A stretch of 64,000 nt of DNA from Rhodospirillales bacterium (GTDB lineage Bacteria; Pseudomonadota; Alphaproteobacteria; Rhodospirillales; UBA2165). Position numbers and translations under genes: made by a program. Position 1 is the stretch's first letter, and the number at the start of each line of letters is the position of its first letter. The stretch spans positions 1-64,000 of the forward strand of contig JAJDXO010000043.1 of assembly GCA_022823235.1 (NCBI GenBank), written 5' to 3'. Of the stretch, positions 52,309 through 62,618 are shown piece after piece. Below the pieces are notes generated by a model. It made no database searches, was not told the DNA's origin, and was given only the letters and a program-made list of their open reading frames with translations.

Positions 52309-53460
52309 CTAATACGACCGGGGCAGGCCGAGGACGTGCTCGGCCAGGTAGGACAGGACGAGGTTCGTCGAAACCGGCGCGACCTGGTAGAGGCGGGTCT
52401 CCCGGAACTTCCGCTCGACATCGTACTCCTCGGCGAATCCATAGCCGCCGAAGGTCTGCATGCACATGTCCGCCGCCTGCCACGACGCCTCCGAGGCGAG
52501 CAGCTTGGCCATGTTGGCCTCGGGACCGCAGGGCTCCCCGCCGTCGAACAGCGCCGCCGCCTTCCGCACCATCAGATCGGCCGCCTCCGTTGCGGCATGG
52601 GCGCGGGCGATGGGAAACTGGACCCCCTGGTTCCGGCCGATGGGACGGCCGAACACCTCCCGTTCGTTCGCATACGCCGACGCCTTTTCGATGAACCAGC
52701 GCGCATCGCCGATGCACTCGGCGCCGATGAGTATCCGTTCCGCGTTCATGCCGTCGAGAATGCAGCGAAAACCGCCGCCTTCCCCGCCGACCAGGCTGTC
52801 CGCCGGAATTCTCAGGCCGTCGAAGAACACTTCCGTGGTCGCGTGATTGAGCATGGTGCGGATGGGCTTGATGGTCAGGCCGCGGCCCCGCGCCTCGCGG
52901 ATATCGACCAGGAAGACGGACAATCCCTCGTGGCGGCCTTGATCGCTTTCGCGGGGGCCCGTCCGGGCAAGCAGCAGCATGAGATCGGAATGCTCGGCCC
53001 GCGAGGTCCAGACTTTCTGGCCGTCGACGATGTAGTCACCGCCGTCCCGGCGCGCCCGGGTCCGGATGCGGGTGGCATCGCTGCCGCTGGCCGGTTCCGT
53101 GACCCCGAACGCCTGCAGCCTGACCTCGCCGCGGGCGATGGCCGGCAGGTACGTCTTCTTCTGTGCGGCCGTACCGTGGCGGAGGACGGTGCCCATGATG
53201 TACATCTGCGCATGGCACGCCGCGGCGTTGCCGCCCGACAGATGCACCTCCTCGAGAATGGCGGCGGCGGCCCGGAGCCCCAGGCCGCTGCCCTCGAATT
53301 CCTCGGGTATCAGCGCAGCCAGGAAGCCGGCCCGGGTCATGGCGCCGACGAACTCTTCCGGGTAGGCCCGGTCCCGGTCGACCCGCCGCCAGTAGCCGCC
53401 GTCGAATTCCCGGCACAGCGCCCGCACCGAATGCCGGATATCGCTGAAGTCCTGTGACAA
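52309..53460 (-). CDS. Acyl-CoA dehydrogenase family protein
   Basis: The 383-residue flavoprotein has the family layout: an N-terminal helical domain, the FAD-binding strand LQAFGVTEPASGSDATRIRT, a middle barrel (VDGQKVWTSRAEHSDLML) and a C-terminal helical domain with QTFGGYGFAEEYDVERKFRE. It introduces a double bond into an acyl-CoA. Substrate is unknown; no electron-transfer flavoprotein or CoA ligase is adjacent. Confidence 0.92.
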   Translation of the reverse strand: MSQDFSDIRHSVRALCREFDGGYWRRVDRDRAYPEEFVGAMTRAGFLAALIPEEFEGSGLGLRAAAAILEEVHLSGGNAAACHAQMYIMGTVLRHGTAAQKKTYLPAIARGEVRLQAFGVTEPASGSDATRIRTRARRDGGDYIVDGQKVWTSRAEHSDLMLLLARTGPRESDQGRHEGLSVFLVDIREARGRGLTIKPIRTMLNHATTEVFFDGLRIPADSLVGGEGGGFRCILDGMNAERILIGAECIGDARWFIEKASAYANEREVFGRPIGRNQGVQFPIARAHAATEAADLMVRKAAALFDGGEPCGPEANMAKLLASEASWQAADMCMQTFGGYGFAEEYDVERKFRETRLYQVAPVSTNLVLSYLAEHVLGLPRSY

Positions 53461-53640
53461 GTTGATGCCTCCCGTCCCCGGGGATCAGCTTAGTGCACCC
53501 GGTTCGCGGAGGCCATCGCGCTCCACCGGCGGCCGGCGCGGCATTCGGCGCACGAAGCGCCGATTCGTGCAACGATATTCCATATTCCGGCAATACCAGC
53601 GTCATTTCGCACGAAAATATCGCCTCCAATACATTATATT

Positions 53641-53676
53641 TGGGACAGGATTGGTTCTCATATAGGGAGGTGTCCC

Positions 53677-53677
<1 letters not shown>
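53641..53677 (+). promoter_or_regulatory. Inverted repeat enclosing the HPPD ribosome site
   Basis: TGGGACA (53641-53647) and TGTCCCA (53671-53677) form a 7-bp stem. The 23-nt loop ends with GGGAGG, the ribosome site, and the right arm includes the A of the ATG. It could modulate initiation or be an operator; no regulator is known here. Confidence 0.4.
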
Positions 53678-54786
<1,109 letters not shown>

Positions 54787-55099
54787 AGCCACAACCGCAG
54801 CGGCAGCGGCGTAAAATAATTGCGTCATGGTCCGCCCCCCTCACCCTGATCCTCATCTTCACCCCCACCCCAACCCTCCCCCTTCGAGGGGGAGGGAGAA
54901 GTAATTCCCTCTCCCCCGGAGGGAGAGGGATGCGAAGGCTTGGCGAGCTTGCGAGCCATAGCCGTAGCTGGGTGAGGGGGATGTCCTCCAGACGGCCACT
55001 TCTCATGGTTTCCGGGCCGGCGGCGAGGCGGGGGTTTCCCATGGCGGGAATTGCTTGCAGTATAGGCGGGCGATTTTCAGGCCGGACAGGGGGCGGCGC
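54787..55099. repeat. Intergenic repeats between hppD and FAH gene (arrangement B)
   Basis: No gene here. From 54837 to 54986 the same two modules as at 52135-52283 occur in swapped order: first TCTTCACCCCCACCCCAACC with its CCTCCCCC...GGGGGAGG hairpin, then CCCTCTCCC...GGGAGAGGG and GTAGCTGGGTGAGGGGG. The remaining ~110 bp lead to the FAH gene and carry ACAGGGGG before the ATG. Confidence 0.85.
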
Positions 55100-55954
55100 A
55101 TGCAGTTTGTCAGTTTCAAACATGGCGGGAGGGCGCGCTACGGCGTGGTGAAGGACGGCGGCGTCATCGACGCCACCGACCGGCTGGCCGACCGTTTCAC
55201 CAGTCTCAGGGACGTGATCGAGGGCGAGGCGCTTTCCGAACTCGCCCCCATGGCGGACCACGGCGCGCCCGATGTCGGTCTCGACGAGATCGAATATCTG
55301 TTCCCCGTTACCGCGCCCCGCAAGATCTTCTGTATCGGGCGCAACTACCGGGCCTACCACGAGGTCCTGGAGGATGGCGGCGAACCGGAATATCCGAGCG
55401 TCTTTCCGCGCTACCTCAACGGCTTCGTGCCCAATGGCGGCGTCATCCTGAAGCCCCGGGCGTCGGACCAGTTGGACTACGAGAACGAAATCGGCGTGGT
55501 CATCGGCAAACGGGCCCGTCACGTCAGCGAAGACGACGCGCTTTCGTGCGTCGCCGGGTTCACCATCGTCAACGAGGGAAGCGTCCGCGACTGGCAGACC
55601 AAGGGCACGCAGAACTGCCCGGGCAAGAATTTCTACCGTTCGGGCAGCATCGGCCCCTGGATGGCGACCCCCGACCATCTGCCCGACCTCGACAATGTCC
55701 GCATCGTCACCCGGCGGAACGGCGAGGTGGTCCAGGACGGAACCTCCGACATGATGATCTGCAAGATTCCGTTCCTGATCTCGCACATTTCCAAATTCAC
55801 CGAGCTGGAGCCGGGCGACCTGATCGCCACCGGCAGTCCCGGCGGCTCGATCATCGAAGGCGAGGAGCCGAAAAACTGGCTCAAGGCGGGCGATGAGCTT
55901 GAGTTCGAGATCGAGGGTATCGGCGTTCTCCAGAACACCGTCGCCGACGAATAA
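55100..55954 (+). CDS. Fumarylacetoacetate hydrolase (FAH) family protein
   Basis: The 284-residue protein has the FAH core: FCIGRNYRAYHEVLEDGG, the metal-binding YENEIGVVIGKRARHVSED, VAGFTIVNEGSVRDWQ and IATGSPGG. The family includes fumarylacetoacetase, ureidoglycolate lyase and acylpyruvate hydrolases. Proximity to hppD suggests aromatic catabolism, but the short length favours a general FAH-like hydrolase over classical ~420-residue FAH. The ATG at 55100 has ACAGGGGG upstream and opens at the usual MQFVSF start. Confidence 0.88.
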   Translation: MQFVSFKHGGRARYGVVKDGGVIDATDRLADRFTSLRDVIEGEALSELAPMADHGAPDVGLDEIEYLFPVTAPRKIFCIGRNYRAYHEVLEDGGEPEYPSVFPRYLNGFVPNGGVILKPRASDQLDYENEIGVVIGKRARHVSEDDALSCVAGFTIVNEGSVRDWQTKGTQNCPGKNFYRSGSIGPWMATPDHLPDLDNVRIVTRRNGEVVQDGTSDMMICKIPFLISHISKFTELEPGDLIATGSPGGSIIEGEEPKNWLKAGDELEFEIEGIGVLQNTVADE

Positions 55955-56031
55955 CCGCCCCGGCCGGTTGCCGATGGCGCGGCTGTTTCCCAAGGCCCGG
56001 GGGACGGCTCGAAGTCTCCCGCCTCGTCCGT

Positions 56032-56241
56032 CCGCGAGCCATGCACCGGGCGCATATCGGCGTTTTCGGGGACATGGACATTCATGGACATTCATGGACA
56101 TTTATTGACACCCATTTGGGAGGTACCCCCCAAATTGACCGTACAAAACTGCATAGCTGGCCCTCCAAATAGAAAACGCCGCCCCGGCGAGGGAGCGGCA
56201 GTCATCTATACACTTAGCTCGAACGGACGCCGGCGCAAGGG
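56032..56241. repeat. Dispersed structured repeat, copy 2
   Basis: Closely similar to 3399-3651 but without the 45-bp insertion: here CATATCGGC is followed directly by GTTTTCGGGG. It keeps the tandem GGACATTCAT units, the ATTTGGGAGGTACCCCCCAAAT palindrome, a GCCGC...GCGGC hairpin and the final CGGACGCCGGCGCAAGG. It begins 78 bp after the FAH gene. Confidence 0.85.
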
Positions 56242-56390
56242 AGAGGGAAAGAAGCGGGAAGACGCACGGCAAGCTCCCTCCCCCTCGACGGGGGAGGGTT
56301 GGGGTGGGGGTGCAAAAAAAGCCGTCATCACCGGCTCGGTCAATTCGAAGCGAATTGACCTTACATGACGTAATTCAATCGGGTCCGGAC
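56242..56390. other. Remainder of intergenic region before LytTR gene end
   Basis: No gene. At 56275-56312 is a single inverted copy of the CCTCCCCC...GGGGGAGG module followed by TTGGGGTGGGGGTG. After it come GCCGTCATCACCGG of the GTCAT family and an AATTCGAAGCGAATT dyad near 56342-56356. Confidence 0.6.
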
Positions 56391-57248
56391 CTAGACCCAG
56401 TTCGCGTCGCGCAGGGCCCCGGCGTAGCGGCGGCTGACCGGCACTTCCGCGCCGTTCTCCAGGAAGGCGGCGGTCCGGCCGGCCCGGCGCACGATCTTCC
56501 TTACCGCGGCCCGCGCAATCCAGTGCGAGCGATGGACCTGCATCCCTTCCGTGCCGCCCAGTTCCTTCAGCGCATCGCCGAAGCGCATCAGCACCAGTTC
56601 CGATCCCCGGTCGGTATGGATCTCGACATAGTGGTCGCGCATTTGGAGATGCAGCAGGCGGCCGCGCCGGGCAGCCGGCAGTCTGTCGAGGATCGGCGGA
56701 GCGCCGGCGGCGGCCTCGGGGCGGTTGGGCGTTCCCGCCCCCGGCAGCTCCGCGAAGGGCGCGCCGCCGCCGCGGCGCATCGGCAGCTCGACGGTTCCCC
56801 AGACGATCAGGCCGATCACCAAGTGAACGAGGGCGACGGCAAGGAACAATTCGCCCGTGCCCAGGGTTTCCGGCAGCACGCCGGAAAACAGGAATTCGAG
56901 GACCGAAATTAGGAGCGTTCCCGGAACGGCGGCGGCAAGACTGCCGCCCAGCACGCAAGCGATAGCCGGGACTCGTCCGGACAGCCACACCACCGCGGGC
57001 AGGATGCAGGCCAGGGCGAGCGACCAGTTACCGGCTACCGCCAAAGCCCAGTAGGCCATCCGCTCGCCGAAGGGCATGCGGAGGTAGGTGCCGAACGGGC
57101 CGAGATAGCCGAGAAACAGGATCGCGACGGCGAGCAAGGCCAAATGCCAGCGCAGCCGCCGCCAAACGAACCATTCGCGAAGCGCGAACGGCGCTTCCCC
57201 TACCGTTCGCGAACTATCCGGGCCGTTTGCGTAGCCGCCGTTGGGCAT
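56391..57248 (-). CDS. Membrane-anchored LytTR-domain regulator
   Basis: The 285-residue protein has four hydrophobic segments in its N-terminal ~155 residues and a C-terminal LytTR DNA-binding domain (LLHLQMRDHYVEIHTDRGSELVLMR, then VHRSHWIARAAV). It lacks a receiver domain, so it probably senses a signal in or at the membrane. It is divergent from DUF2141 and carotenoid oxygenase genes across 61 bp and is a likely regulator of them (inference). Confidence 0.88.
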   Translation of the reverse strand: MPNGGYANGPDSSRTVGEAPFALREWFVWRRLRWHLALLAVAILFLGYLGPFGTYLRMPFGERMAYWALAVAGNWSLALACILPAVVWLSGRVPAIACVLGGSLAAAVPGTLLISVLEFLFSGVLPETLGTGELFLAVALVHLVIGLIVWGTVELPMRRGGGAPFAELPGAGTPNRPEAAAGAPPILDRLPAARRGRLLHLQMRDHYVEIHTDRGSELVLMRFGDALKELGGTEGMQVHRSHWIARAAVRKIVRRAGRTAAFLENGAEVPVSRRYAGALRDANWV

Positions 57249-57309
57249 GGCCGTCCATCGTGCTTACTCCTGGGGCGCAGGATACGCACTCGAACGGGAG
57301 GAACCAAGA

Positions 57310-57765
57310 ATGAACCGAAAATCGCGCTTCGCCGCCCTGGCGGCCATCGCCGCTTCCCTTGCGCTCTCCGCGCCGGCAACGGGCGGCACGGCGCAGGCGG
57401 CGGAACTGACGGTTGCGGTAAGCGGCGTCAATTCGGGCAGGGGCCGCGTCTATGTCGCCCTTCATCGCGCCGCCGACGGCGTGACGTTCCCCGATGCGAA
57501 AGGCCAGGTCGCCGGCGTCTGGCGCATGGCGCGGAAGGGCGGCTTCAGCGTCACCTTCACCGGACTGGAGCCCGGCCGGTACGCGGTCAACGGCTTCCAC
57601 GACGACAACGGCAACGGCGACCTCGACACCAACCTGCTCGGCATTCCCACCGAAGGCTACGGCTTCGGCAACGGCGCGACCGGCAGCTTCGGGCCGCCGG
57701 ATTTCACCGCCGCCAGCATTGCCGTGAAAGGCAAGACCAGCGTCAAACTGCCGATCGGCTACTGA
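57310..57765 (+). CDS. DUF2141-family secreted protein
   Basis: The 151-residue precursor has a signal peptide ending near TAQAAE. The mature part matches DUF2141: LTVAVSGVNSGRGRVYVALHR, then YAVNGFHDDNGNGDLDTNLLGIPTEGYGFGN. The acidic DDNGNGDLD loop suggests metal binding. Function is unknown. ATG start with GGGAGGAA upstream; a longer frame overlapping the LytTR gene is rejected. It precedes the carotenoid oxygenase by 12 bp. Confidence 0.88.
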   Translation: MNRKSRFAALAAIAASLALSAPATGGTAQAAELTVAVSGVNSGRGRVYVALHRAADGVTFPDAKGQVAGVWRMARKGGFSVTFTGLEPGRYAVNGFHDDNGNGDLDTNLLGIPTEGYGFGNGATGSFGPPDFTAASIAVKGKTSVKLPIGY

Positions 57766-57777
57766 GCCTGCCCGGCC

Positions 57778-59334
57778 ATGACACAGGAACCGACTCCAAT
57801 GACAGACACCAACATTTCCCGGCGCACTTTCCTCGCCGCATCGGCCGCTTCCGGGCTGGCCGGCTTCGCGCCCTTCGCATCGGCGCTTGCCGCGTCAGGC
57901 AATGACTGGGGCGACGACTGGGGCGGGGCCTTCGCCGCCGCCCTCGGGCGCAACCGTATGCTGCTCGGCTGGAAAACGCCGCCGGACCGGCTGGATACCG
58001 GCTCGCTCGCCGTTACCGGCGCGTGGCCCGCCGGGCTGAAGGGCCGCTTCTTCCGCAACGGGCCGTCGGTCCACGACCGGTTCGGCCGGCGCTGCCGGCA
58101 CTGGTTCGACGGCGACGGCATGATCCAGGAATTCGTCATCGACGGCGGCCGGATTGCCCATCGCGGGCGCGTCGTCCGCACGCCGAAGCTCGATCGGGAA
58201 GACGCCGCCGGCAGACGGCTGTACAGCGGCTACGCCACGCACCTGGAAAGCCAGGCCCCGATCCGCGGGCCGGACAGCATGAACGCGGCGAACATCTCCG
58301 TCCTGCATCATGGCGGGGAACTGCTGGCGCTGTGGGAAGGCGGCTCGGCGACGCGGCTCGACGAAGCGACCCTTGCGGCGTCGGGCTTCAAGGCCTGGAG
58401 CCCGCAACTCGCCGGCGTTCCCTTCTCCGCGCATCCAAAGGCCGATCCGGATGGGACGCTGTGGAACATCGGCTGCGCCCTGCTGCCCAGGCCCGCTCTC
58501 GTGCTCTACCATATCGACCGCGCGGGCCGGCTGGTGAAGGCGGGCCTTGTCGATGCCGGGCCGATGGGGCTGATCCACGATTTCGTCGTCACGCACAAGT
58601 CGCTGGTCATTCTGATCCACCCATTCCTGTTCGATCCCGCGCGGGCGGAACAGGCCGGCATCCTCGATGCCCATATCTGGAAACCGAGGGCGGAAACCCG
58701 CGTGCTGGTGGTCGACAAGGCCGATTTCGGCAAACGCCGTTGGCACGCCCTGCCGGCCTGTTTCGGCTTCCACTACGGCAACGGCTGGGAAGAGGCGGAC
58801 GGAACGATCCGGCTCGACCATTGCCTCGCCGGCAATCCCGGCATCGTCACCGAAACGCTGCGTTATGTGATGAAGGGCGAGTTCCGGCCCTCGGCGCCAC
58901 TGCGCTATTCCCGGATCGTCCTGCCGCCGAAGGGCGACGGCCGGATCGAAAACCGGGCGGACGAAGCGGAATTCGCCAAGGTGGCGCCCGCCGCCGTCGG
59001 CCGGCGGCACCGCTTCGTCTACACGCTCGGCGTCCCGGACGATCCGGAGGACTGGCGCTTCCGCACCGTCGTCAAGCGCGACCTCGAACGCGGCACGGCG
59101 GAGAGCTTCGACTACGGTCCCGGCAGGATACCGGAAGAGCATCTGTTCGTTCCCGGACCCGGCGGCCGCGGCGAGGACGACGGCTGGCTGATCGGCACGG
59201 TGCTGGACTGGAAGAAAGGCGTGACGGGGCTGTCGGCGTTCGACGCCCGCGACGTCGCGGCCGGCCCGGTCGCCCAGGCGTGGCTGCCCTATCCGCTGCC
59301 GCTGGGCTTCCACGGCGCTTTTGTCGGGGGTTAG
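57778..59334 (+). CDS. Carotenoid cleavage oxygenase, Tat-exported
   Basis: The 518-residue protein has a twin-arginine-like signal (ISRRTFLAASAASG). It is followed by a seven-bladed propeller enzyme of the carotenoid oxygenase family, with FRNGPSVHDRFGRRCRHWFDGDGM and iron-ligand His in FSAHPKADPDG, GLIHDFVVTHK and the terminal GFHGAFVGG. It would cleave carotenoids or related stilbene/lignin compounds. The export signal is notable. An internal ATG seven codons later is an alternative start. Confidence 0.9.
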   Translation: MTQEPTPMTDTNISRRTFLAASAASGLAGFAPFASALAASGNDWGDDWGGAFAAALGRNRMLLGWKTPPDRLDTGSLAVTGAWPAGLKGRFFRNGPSVHDRFGRRCRHWFDGDGMIQEFVIDGGRIAHRGRVVRTPKLDREDAAGRRLYSGYATHLESQAPIRGPDSMNAANISVLHHGGELLALWEGGSATRLDEATLAASGFKAWSPQLAGVPFSAHPKADPDGTLWNIGCALLPRPALVLYHIDRAGRLVKAGLVDAGPMGLIHDFVVTHKSLVILIHPFLFDPARAEQAGILDAHIWKPRAETRVLVVDKADFGKRRWHALPACFGFHYGNGWEEADGTIRLDHCLAGNPGIVTETLRYVMKGEFRPSAPLRYSRIVLPPKGDGRIENRADEAEFAKVAPAAVGRRHRFVYTLGVPDDPEDWRFRTVVKRDLERGTAESFDYGPGRIPEEHLFVPGPGGRGEDDGWLIGTVLDWKKGVTGLSAFDARDVAAGPVAQAWLPYPLPLGFHGAFVGG

Positions 59335-59379
59335 GGCGTTCATGCGCGGGCGGCGCGACGGATCGGGGGGCGGCGCCGG

Positions 59380-60414
59380 ATGCGCCTGACCGCGACGGGC
59401 CGGAACACGCTTCGCATTCTCGCGATCGTCGTCGGGTGCTCGACGATCGGCGGCGCCGCGTTCGGGATCGCCATGAACGGCGCAAACGGGCTTCTCGACC
59501 CCAGACCGGCGGCAATCGGTGCCTATAACGGGTTTCTGATCAGCCTGCTCATCGCCGGTTTCGAACTGCATTCGCGGCGCAGGGCGGCGCGAAGCTGGCT
59601 TGGCCGTTCCCCGTTCCTGGTCAACGTCATTCTGCGGTCGGTCATCTATCTCGCGGTCTTCGCGCTCGTGATCCAATCGAGCCTGCCGGTCGTGGGTGGG
59701 GAGATTACGGGGTGGGGCTGGCGGGAGCCGAACTTCCTGATCGCCGTCGGGGTTTCGTTCGCCGCCAGTATCGCGTTCAACGCCATCGTGCGGATCGGCC
59801 GCGTGCTGGGGCGCGGCGTGCTCGTCAAATTTCTCACCGGCTACTATTACCGGCCGCGCGAGGAAGAGCGGATTTTCCTGTTCATCGATCTCGTCGGTTC
59901 GACCGCAACGGCCGAGCGCATCGGGCATATCGCGTTCCACCGCCTGATGAACGATTTCATTCGCGACGCCACCGAACCGATCCTGGCCGCGCACGGCGAA
60001 ATCCACGACTATGTCGGCGACGAAATCATCGTGACATGGACGCCCGAGCGCGGCCTGAAGCAGGGAAACTGCGTGCGCTGCGTAAACGATGTCCGCCGTG
60101 CCCTGGAAAAGCGAGGCGACGCTTATCGGAAGGCCTACGGCATTACGCCGAAATTCCGCGCCGCCCTTCATATCGGAACGGTGGCGGCGGGGGAAATGGG
60201 GCTGGTCAAGCAGGCCATCGTGTATCTCGGCGATATTGTGAATACGACGGCGCGGATCGAGGCCGTCTGCAGGGAGCTCGACGCGGACATTCTTGTCTCG
60301 GCGGACGTCGTCGACCGGCTCGCCGGCGTCTCGGGGCTCGAATTCGCCGACCTCGGATCGGTCGAACTGCGCGGCCGGACCGAGCCGGTCAAGCTCTACA
60401 GTCCGGCGGCGTAG
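59380..60414 (+). CDS. Class III adenylate/guanylate cyclase with membrane domain
   Basis: The 344-residue protein has about four membrane segments in its first ~150 residues and a C-terminal class III cyclase domain. Metal-binding Asp is in IFLFIDLVGSTATAERIG, and the second Asp is in DYVGDEIIVTW; YLGDIVNTTARIEAVC holds the late catalytic residues. It likely makes cAMP from a membrane-linked signal. It follows the carotenoid oxygenase by 45 bp. Confidence 0.9.
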   Translation: MRLTATGRNTLRILAIVVGCSTIGGAAFGIAMNGANGLLDPRPAAIGAYNGFLISLLIAGFELHSRRRAARSWLGRSPFLVNVILRSVIYLAVFALVIQSSLPVVGGEITGWGWREPNFLIAVGVSFAASIAFNAIVRIGRVLGRGVLVKFLTGYYYRPREEERIFLFIDLVGSTATAERIGHIAFHRLMNDFIRDATEPILAAHGEIHDYVGDEIIVTWTPERGLKQGNCVRCVNDVRRALEKRGDAYRKAYGITPKFRAALHIGTVAAGEMGLVKQAIVYLGDIVNTTARIEAVCRELDADILVSADVVDRLAGVSGLEFADLGSVELRGRTEPVKLYSPAA

Positions 60415-60518
60415 AGCGGTTTCCGGCCAAATTGGATCAATTTGATGGCGCTCATCGGTTGGCCGGACAGACTTGCCGGTCCCGGCAATCCCGCGTATGA
60501 ATGGCCGGCGGAGAACAT

Positions 60519-60983
60519 ATGATGAACAAATTCTTCGAGGATTTCGAACTCATGACGCCGGGCCCGTTCGAAGCCGGCGACATCACCCGGGGGGTTTGCC
60601 GGCATTTCCGGGCCGGCCGGTACAGTCCGCTGACCGAGTTCAAGCTCTCCACCGGCCGGCGCGCGGACGTCGCGGGATTGAACAAGGCCGGCCGGTTCGT
60701 CATTGCCGAGGTGAAGTCCTCGGTCCGCGACTTCCAGGCGGACCGGAAATGGCCGGACTACGTCCCCTTCTGCGACCGCTTCTACTTCGCCGTCGCCAAC
60801 GGCTTTCCGGTCGACCTCATTCCCGGGGACTGCGGCATCCTGATCGCCGATCCGTACGACGCGGCCATTCTGAGGGAAGCGCCGCTGCTGAAGATGAATG
60901 GGGCCCGGCGCCGAAGCCAGATTCTCCGGTTCGCCAAGACCGCCGCCGACCGGCTGCATCGAATCAGCGATCCGTCGCTATAG
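60519..60983 (+). CDS. mmcB: MmcB-family DNA repair protein
   Basis: The 154-residue protein matches MmcB (formerly DUF4102/MmcB-like): LTEFKLSTGRRADVAGLNKAG, FVIAEVKSSVRDFQADRKW and VPFCDRFYFAVANGFP. The Asp...Glu-x-Lys pattern shows a restriction-like nuclease core. In Caulobacter mmcB is SOS-regulated. The ATG at 60519 has GGAG upstream. It converges on the Ada/Ogt-like gene with a 20-bp overlap. Confidence 0.88.
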   Translation: MMNKFFEDFELMTPGPFEAGDITRGVCRHFRAGRYSPLTEFKLSTGRRADVAGLNKAGRFVIAEVKSSVRDFQADRKWPDYVPFCDRFYFAVANGFPVDLIPGDCGILIADPYDAAILREAPLLKMNGARRRSQILRFAKTAADRLHRISDPSL

Positions 60984-61854
60984 ATTCGGTTTCGCCGTCC
61001 AGCAATTTCCGTTTCCGGTCCAGCCCCCAGCGATAACCGTGAAGCTTCCCGTCGCTGCCGACCGCCCGATGACAAGGAATTGCCACCGCCACCGGATTGG
61101 TCGCGCAGGCCCGGCCGACGGCGCGGGCCGATTTCGGCGAGCCGATGGCGGCGGCGATTTCCGCATATGTCATCGTGGCGCCCCGCGGAATTCGACGAAG
61201 GCAATCCCAGACCTTCCACTGAAACGCCGTCGCCCGCAGATCGAAGGGCAATGAAACGGCCGTCCCGGACGCGCCGCTGAGGATGGACAGCACCGCCTCC
61301 AGATTGTCCGCCAGTCCCGAAACGTCCGCCCCGATTTTCGCCGCCGGGAATTCCCCGTGCAGGTCTTCGACCAGTTCCCCGTCATCGTCGCCGATGCTGA
61401 TCCGGCAAATCCCCCGGTCCGTGGACGCCACCAGGAGCCGGCCGAGAAAGCTGTCGGCGATGGCAAAACCGATCCTGGCTCCGGCGCCCCCCTTGCCGTA
61501 ACTCGCGGGCGTCATCCCCAGCGTCTCGCCGGCCCGCTCGTAGAGCCGGCTGGAAGAGCCGAATCCGGCGCCGTACATGGCCGACGACACGCTCTCCCCG
61601 CTCCGGACTTCCGCCTTGAACCGGTCGAGCCGGCGTTGGGCGGCGTACTCGCGGGGCGACAATCCCAGCACCTGTTTGAATTTCCGCTGCAGATGATACG
61701 GGCTGACGCCGACGGCTTCGGACAACTCCGTCAGGGTCGGCGCTCCCTCGTCGGCTTCGTCGATCAGCCGGCATGCTTCCATGATCCAGCCGGGCGGTGG
61801 GACATCCGAACGGTTCATCGCGGCGGCCCCGGGCGTTGTGTTTCGTTCAAGCAT
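60964..61854 (-). CDS. Methylated-DNA-protein cysteine methyltransferase with AraC-type HTH (Ada lacking N-terminal domain)
   Basis: The 296-residue protein has an AraC-type HTH (LSEAVGVSPYHLQRKFKQVLG, ...SSSRLYERAGETLGMTP) followed by a methyltransferase domain with the acceptor Cys in VAIPCHRAVG. The N-terminal zinc/phosphotriester domain of E. coli Ada is absent, so methylphosphotriester sensing is unlikely. The ATG at 61854 was chosen; upstream codons have no family sequence. Confidence 0.9.
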   Translation of the reverse strand: MLERNTTPGAAAMNRSDVPPPGWIMEACRLIDEADEGAPTLTELSEAVGVSPYHLQRKFKQVLGLSPREYAAQRRLDRFKAEVRSGESVSSAMYGAGFGSSSRLYERAGETLGMTPASYGKGGAGARIGFAIADSFLGRLLVASTDRGICRISIGDDDGELVEDLHGEFPAAKIGADVSGLADNLEAVLSILSGASGTAVSLPFDLRATAFQWKVWDCLRRIPRGATMTYAEIAAAIGSPKSARAVGRACATNPVAVAIPCHRAVGSDGKLHGYRWGLDRKRKLLDGETESIATDR

Positions 61855-61886
61855 GACCCCAGCATAACCGCCGCCGAGACCCTCCT

Positions 61887-62618
61887 CTATCCGAAGCTTG
61901 CGGTCTCGATTCCGACCCGCATCAATCGTTCGCCGTTCGCGTTCAGCCACTTCCGGCCGGCCTCCGGATCGACGCCGAGACTGTTCACCGTCTCCCAAAA
62001 CGCGGGTGAATGATCCATGTGACGGAGGTGCGAGACCTCATGGGCGACGACATAGTCCAGAACGTCCACCGGGGCCATGACCAGGCGCCATGAGAACGAG
62101 AGATTGCCGTTGGGCGCGCACGATCCCCAGCGGCTTCGCGTGTCGCGGATGGACACGCGATTGAACGCCGCCCCCAGCCGGCCGCACATGGTCTCCGCCC
62201 GGGGCACGATTTCGCGCTTCGCCTCCCGCCTCAGCCAGTCCAGCACCCGGCGCGCAATATGCTCTTCCCGGCCCGAGACCCAGATCGCGTTCCCCTCCCG
62301 CCGGACGCCGAACCGGCCGGCCGGGTCGTGGCATATCACATGGTCCCGGTCGAGCACCGGCACCCGCCCGCCGGCGACGATGGGCGTCGGCTGGGCCAGT
62401 TTTCCGAGGGCACCGGCGATCCACGCGGACTTTTCCTCGGCCAGGGCCAATCCCGCCTTCGCGGGAACCCCCTTGGGCAGCGTGACGGCGATGCCGCCGG
62501 TTTTCGGATCGATCCGCAGGATGAGGCGCCGCGCCCTGGCATGATGCCGAACGGTTAAAGGAACCTGCCTGCCGTCGACCACCACATGGTGACGGGAGCC
62601 GGCCGGCCTACCCGGCAT
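61887..62618 (-). CDS. YgjP-like (DUF45) metallopeptidase
   Basis: The 243-residue protein has the zinc site [16 protein letters not shown] (HExxH...H) and the [22 protein letters not shown] signature of the M48-related YgjP/SprT-like family. The start at 62618 has ACGAGG 6-8 nt upstream; it overlaps the ycgN stop by 11 bp. Role is not established. Confidence 0.85.
   Translation of the reverse strand: MPGRPAGSRHHVVVDGRQVPLTVRHHARARRLILRIDPKTGGIAVTLPKGVPAKAGLALAEEKSAWIAGALGKLAQPTPIVAGGRVPVLDRDHVICHDPAGRFGVRREGNAIWVSGREEHIARRVLDWLRREAKREIVPRAETMCGRLGAAFNRVSIRDTRSRWGSCAPNGNLSFSWRLVMAPVDVLDYVVAHEVSHLRHMDHSPAFWETVNSLGVDPEAGRKWLNANGERLMRVGIETASFG

Noticed and set aside
57241..57309. Upstream extension of the DUF2141 gene overlapping the LytTR gene
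   Set aside because: The extension would bury the signal peptide; the ATG at 57310 has GGGAGGAA upstream.
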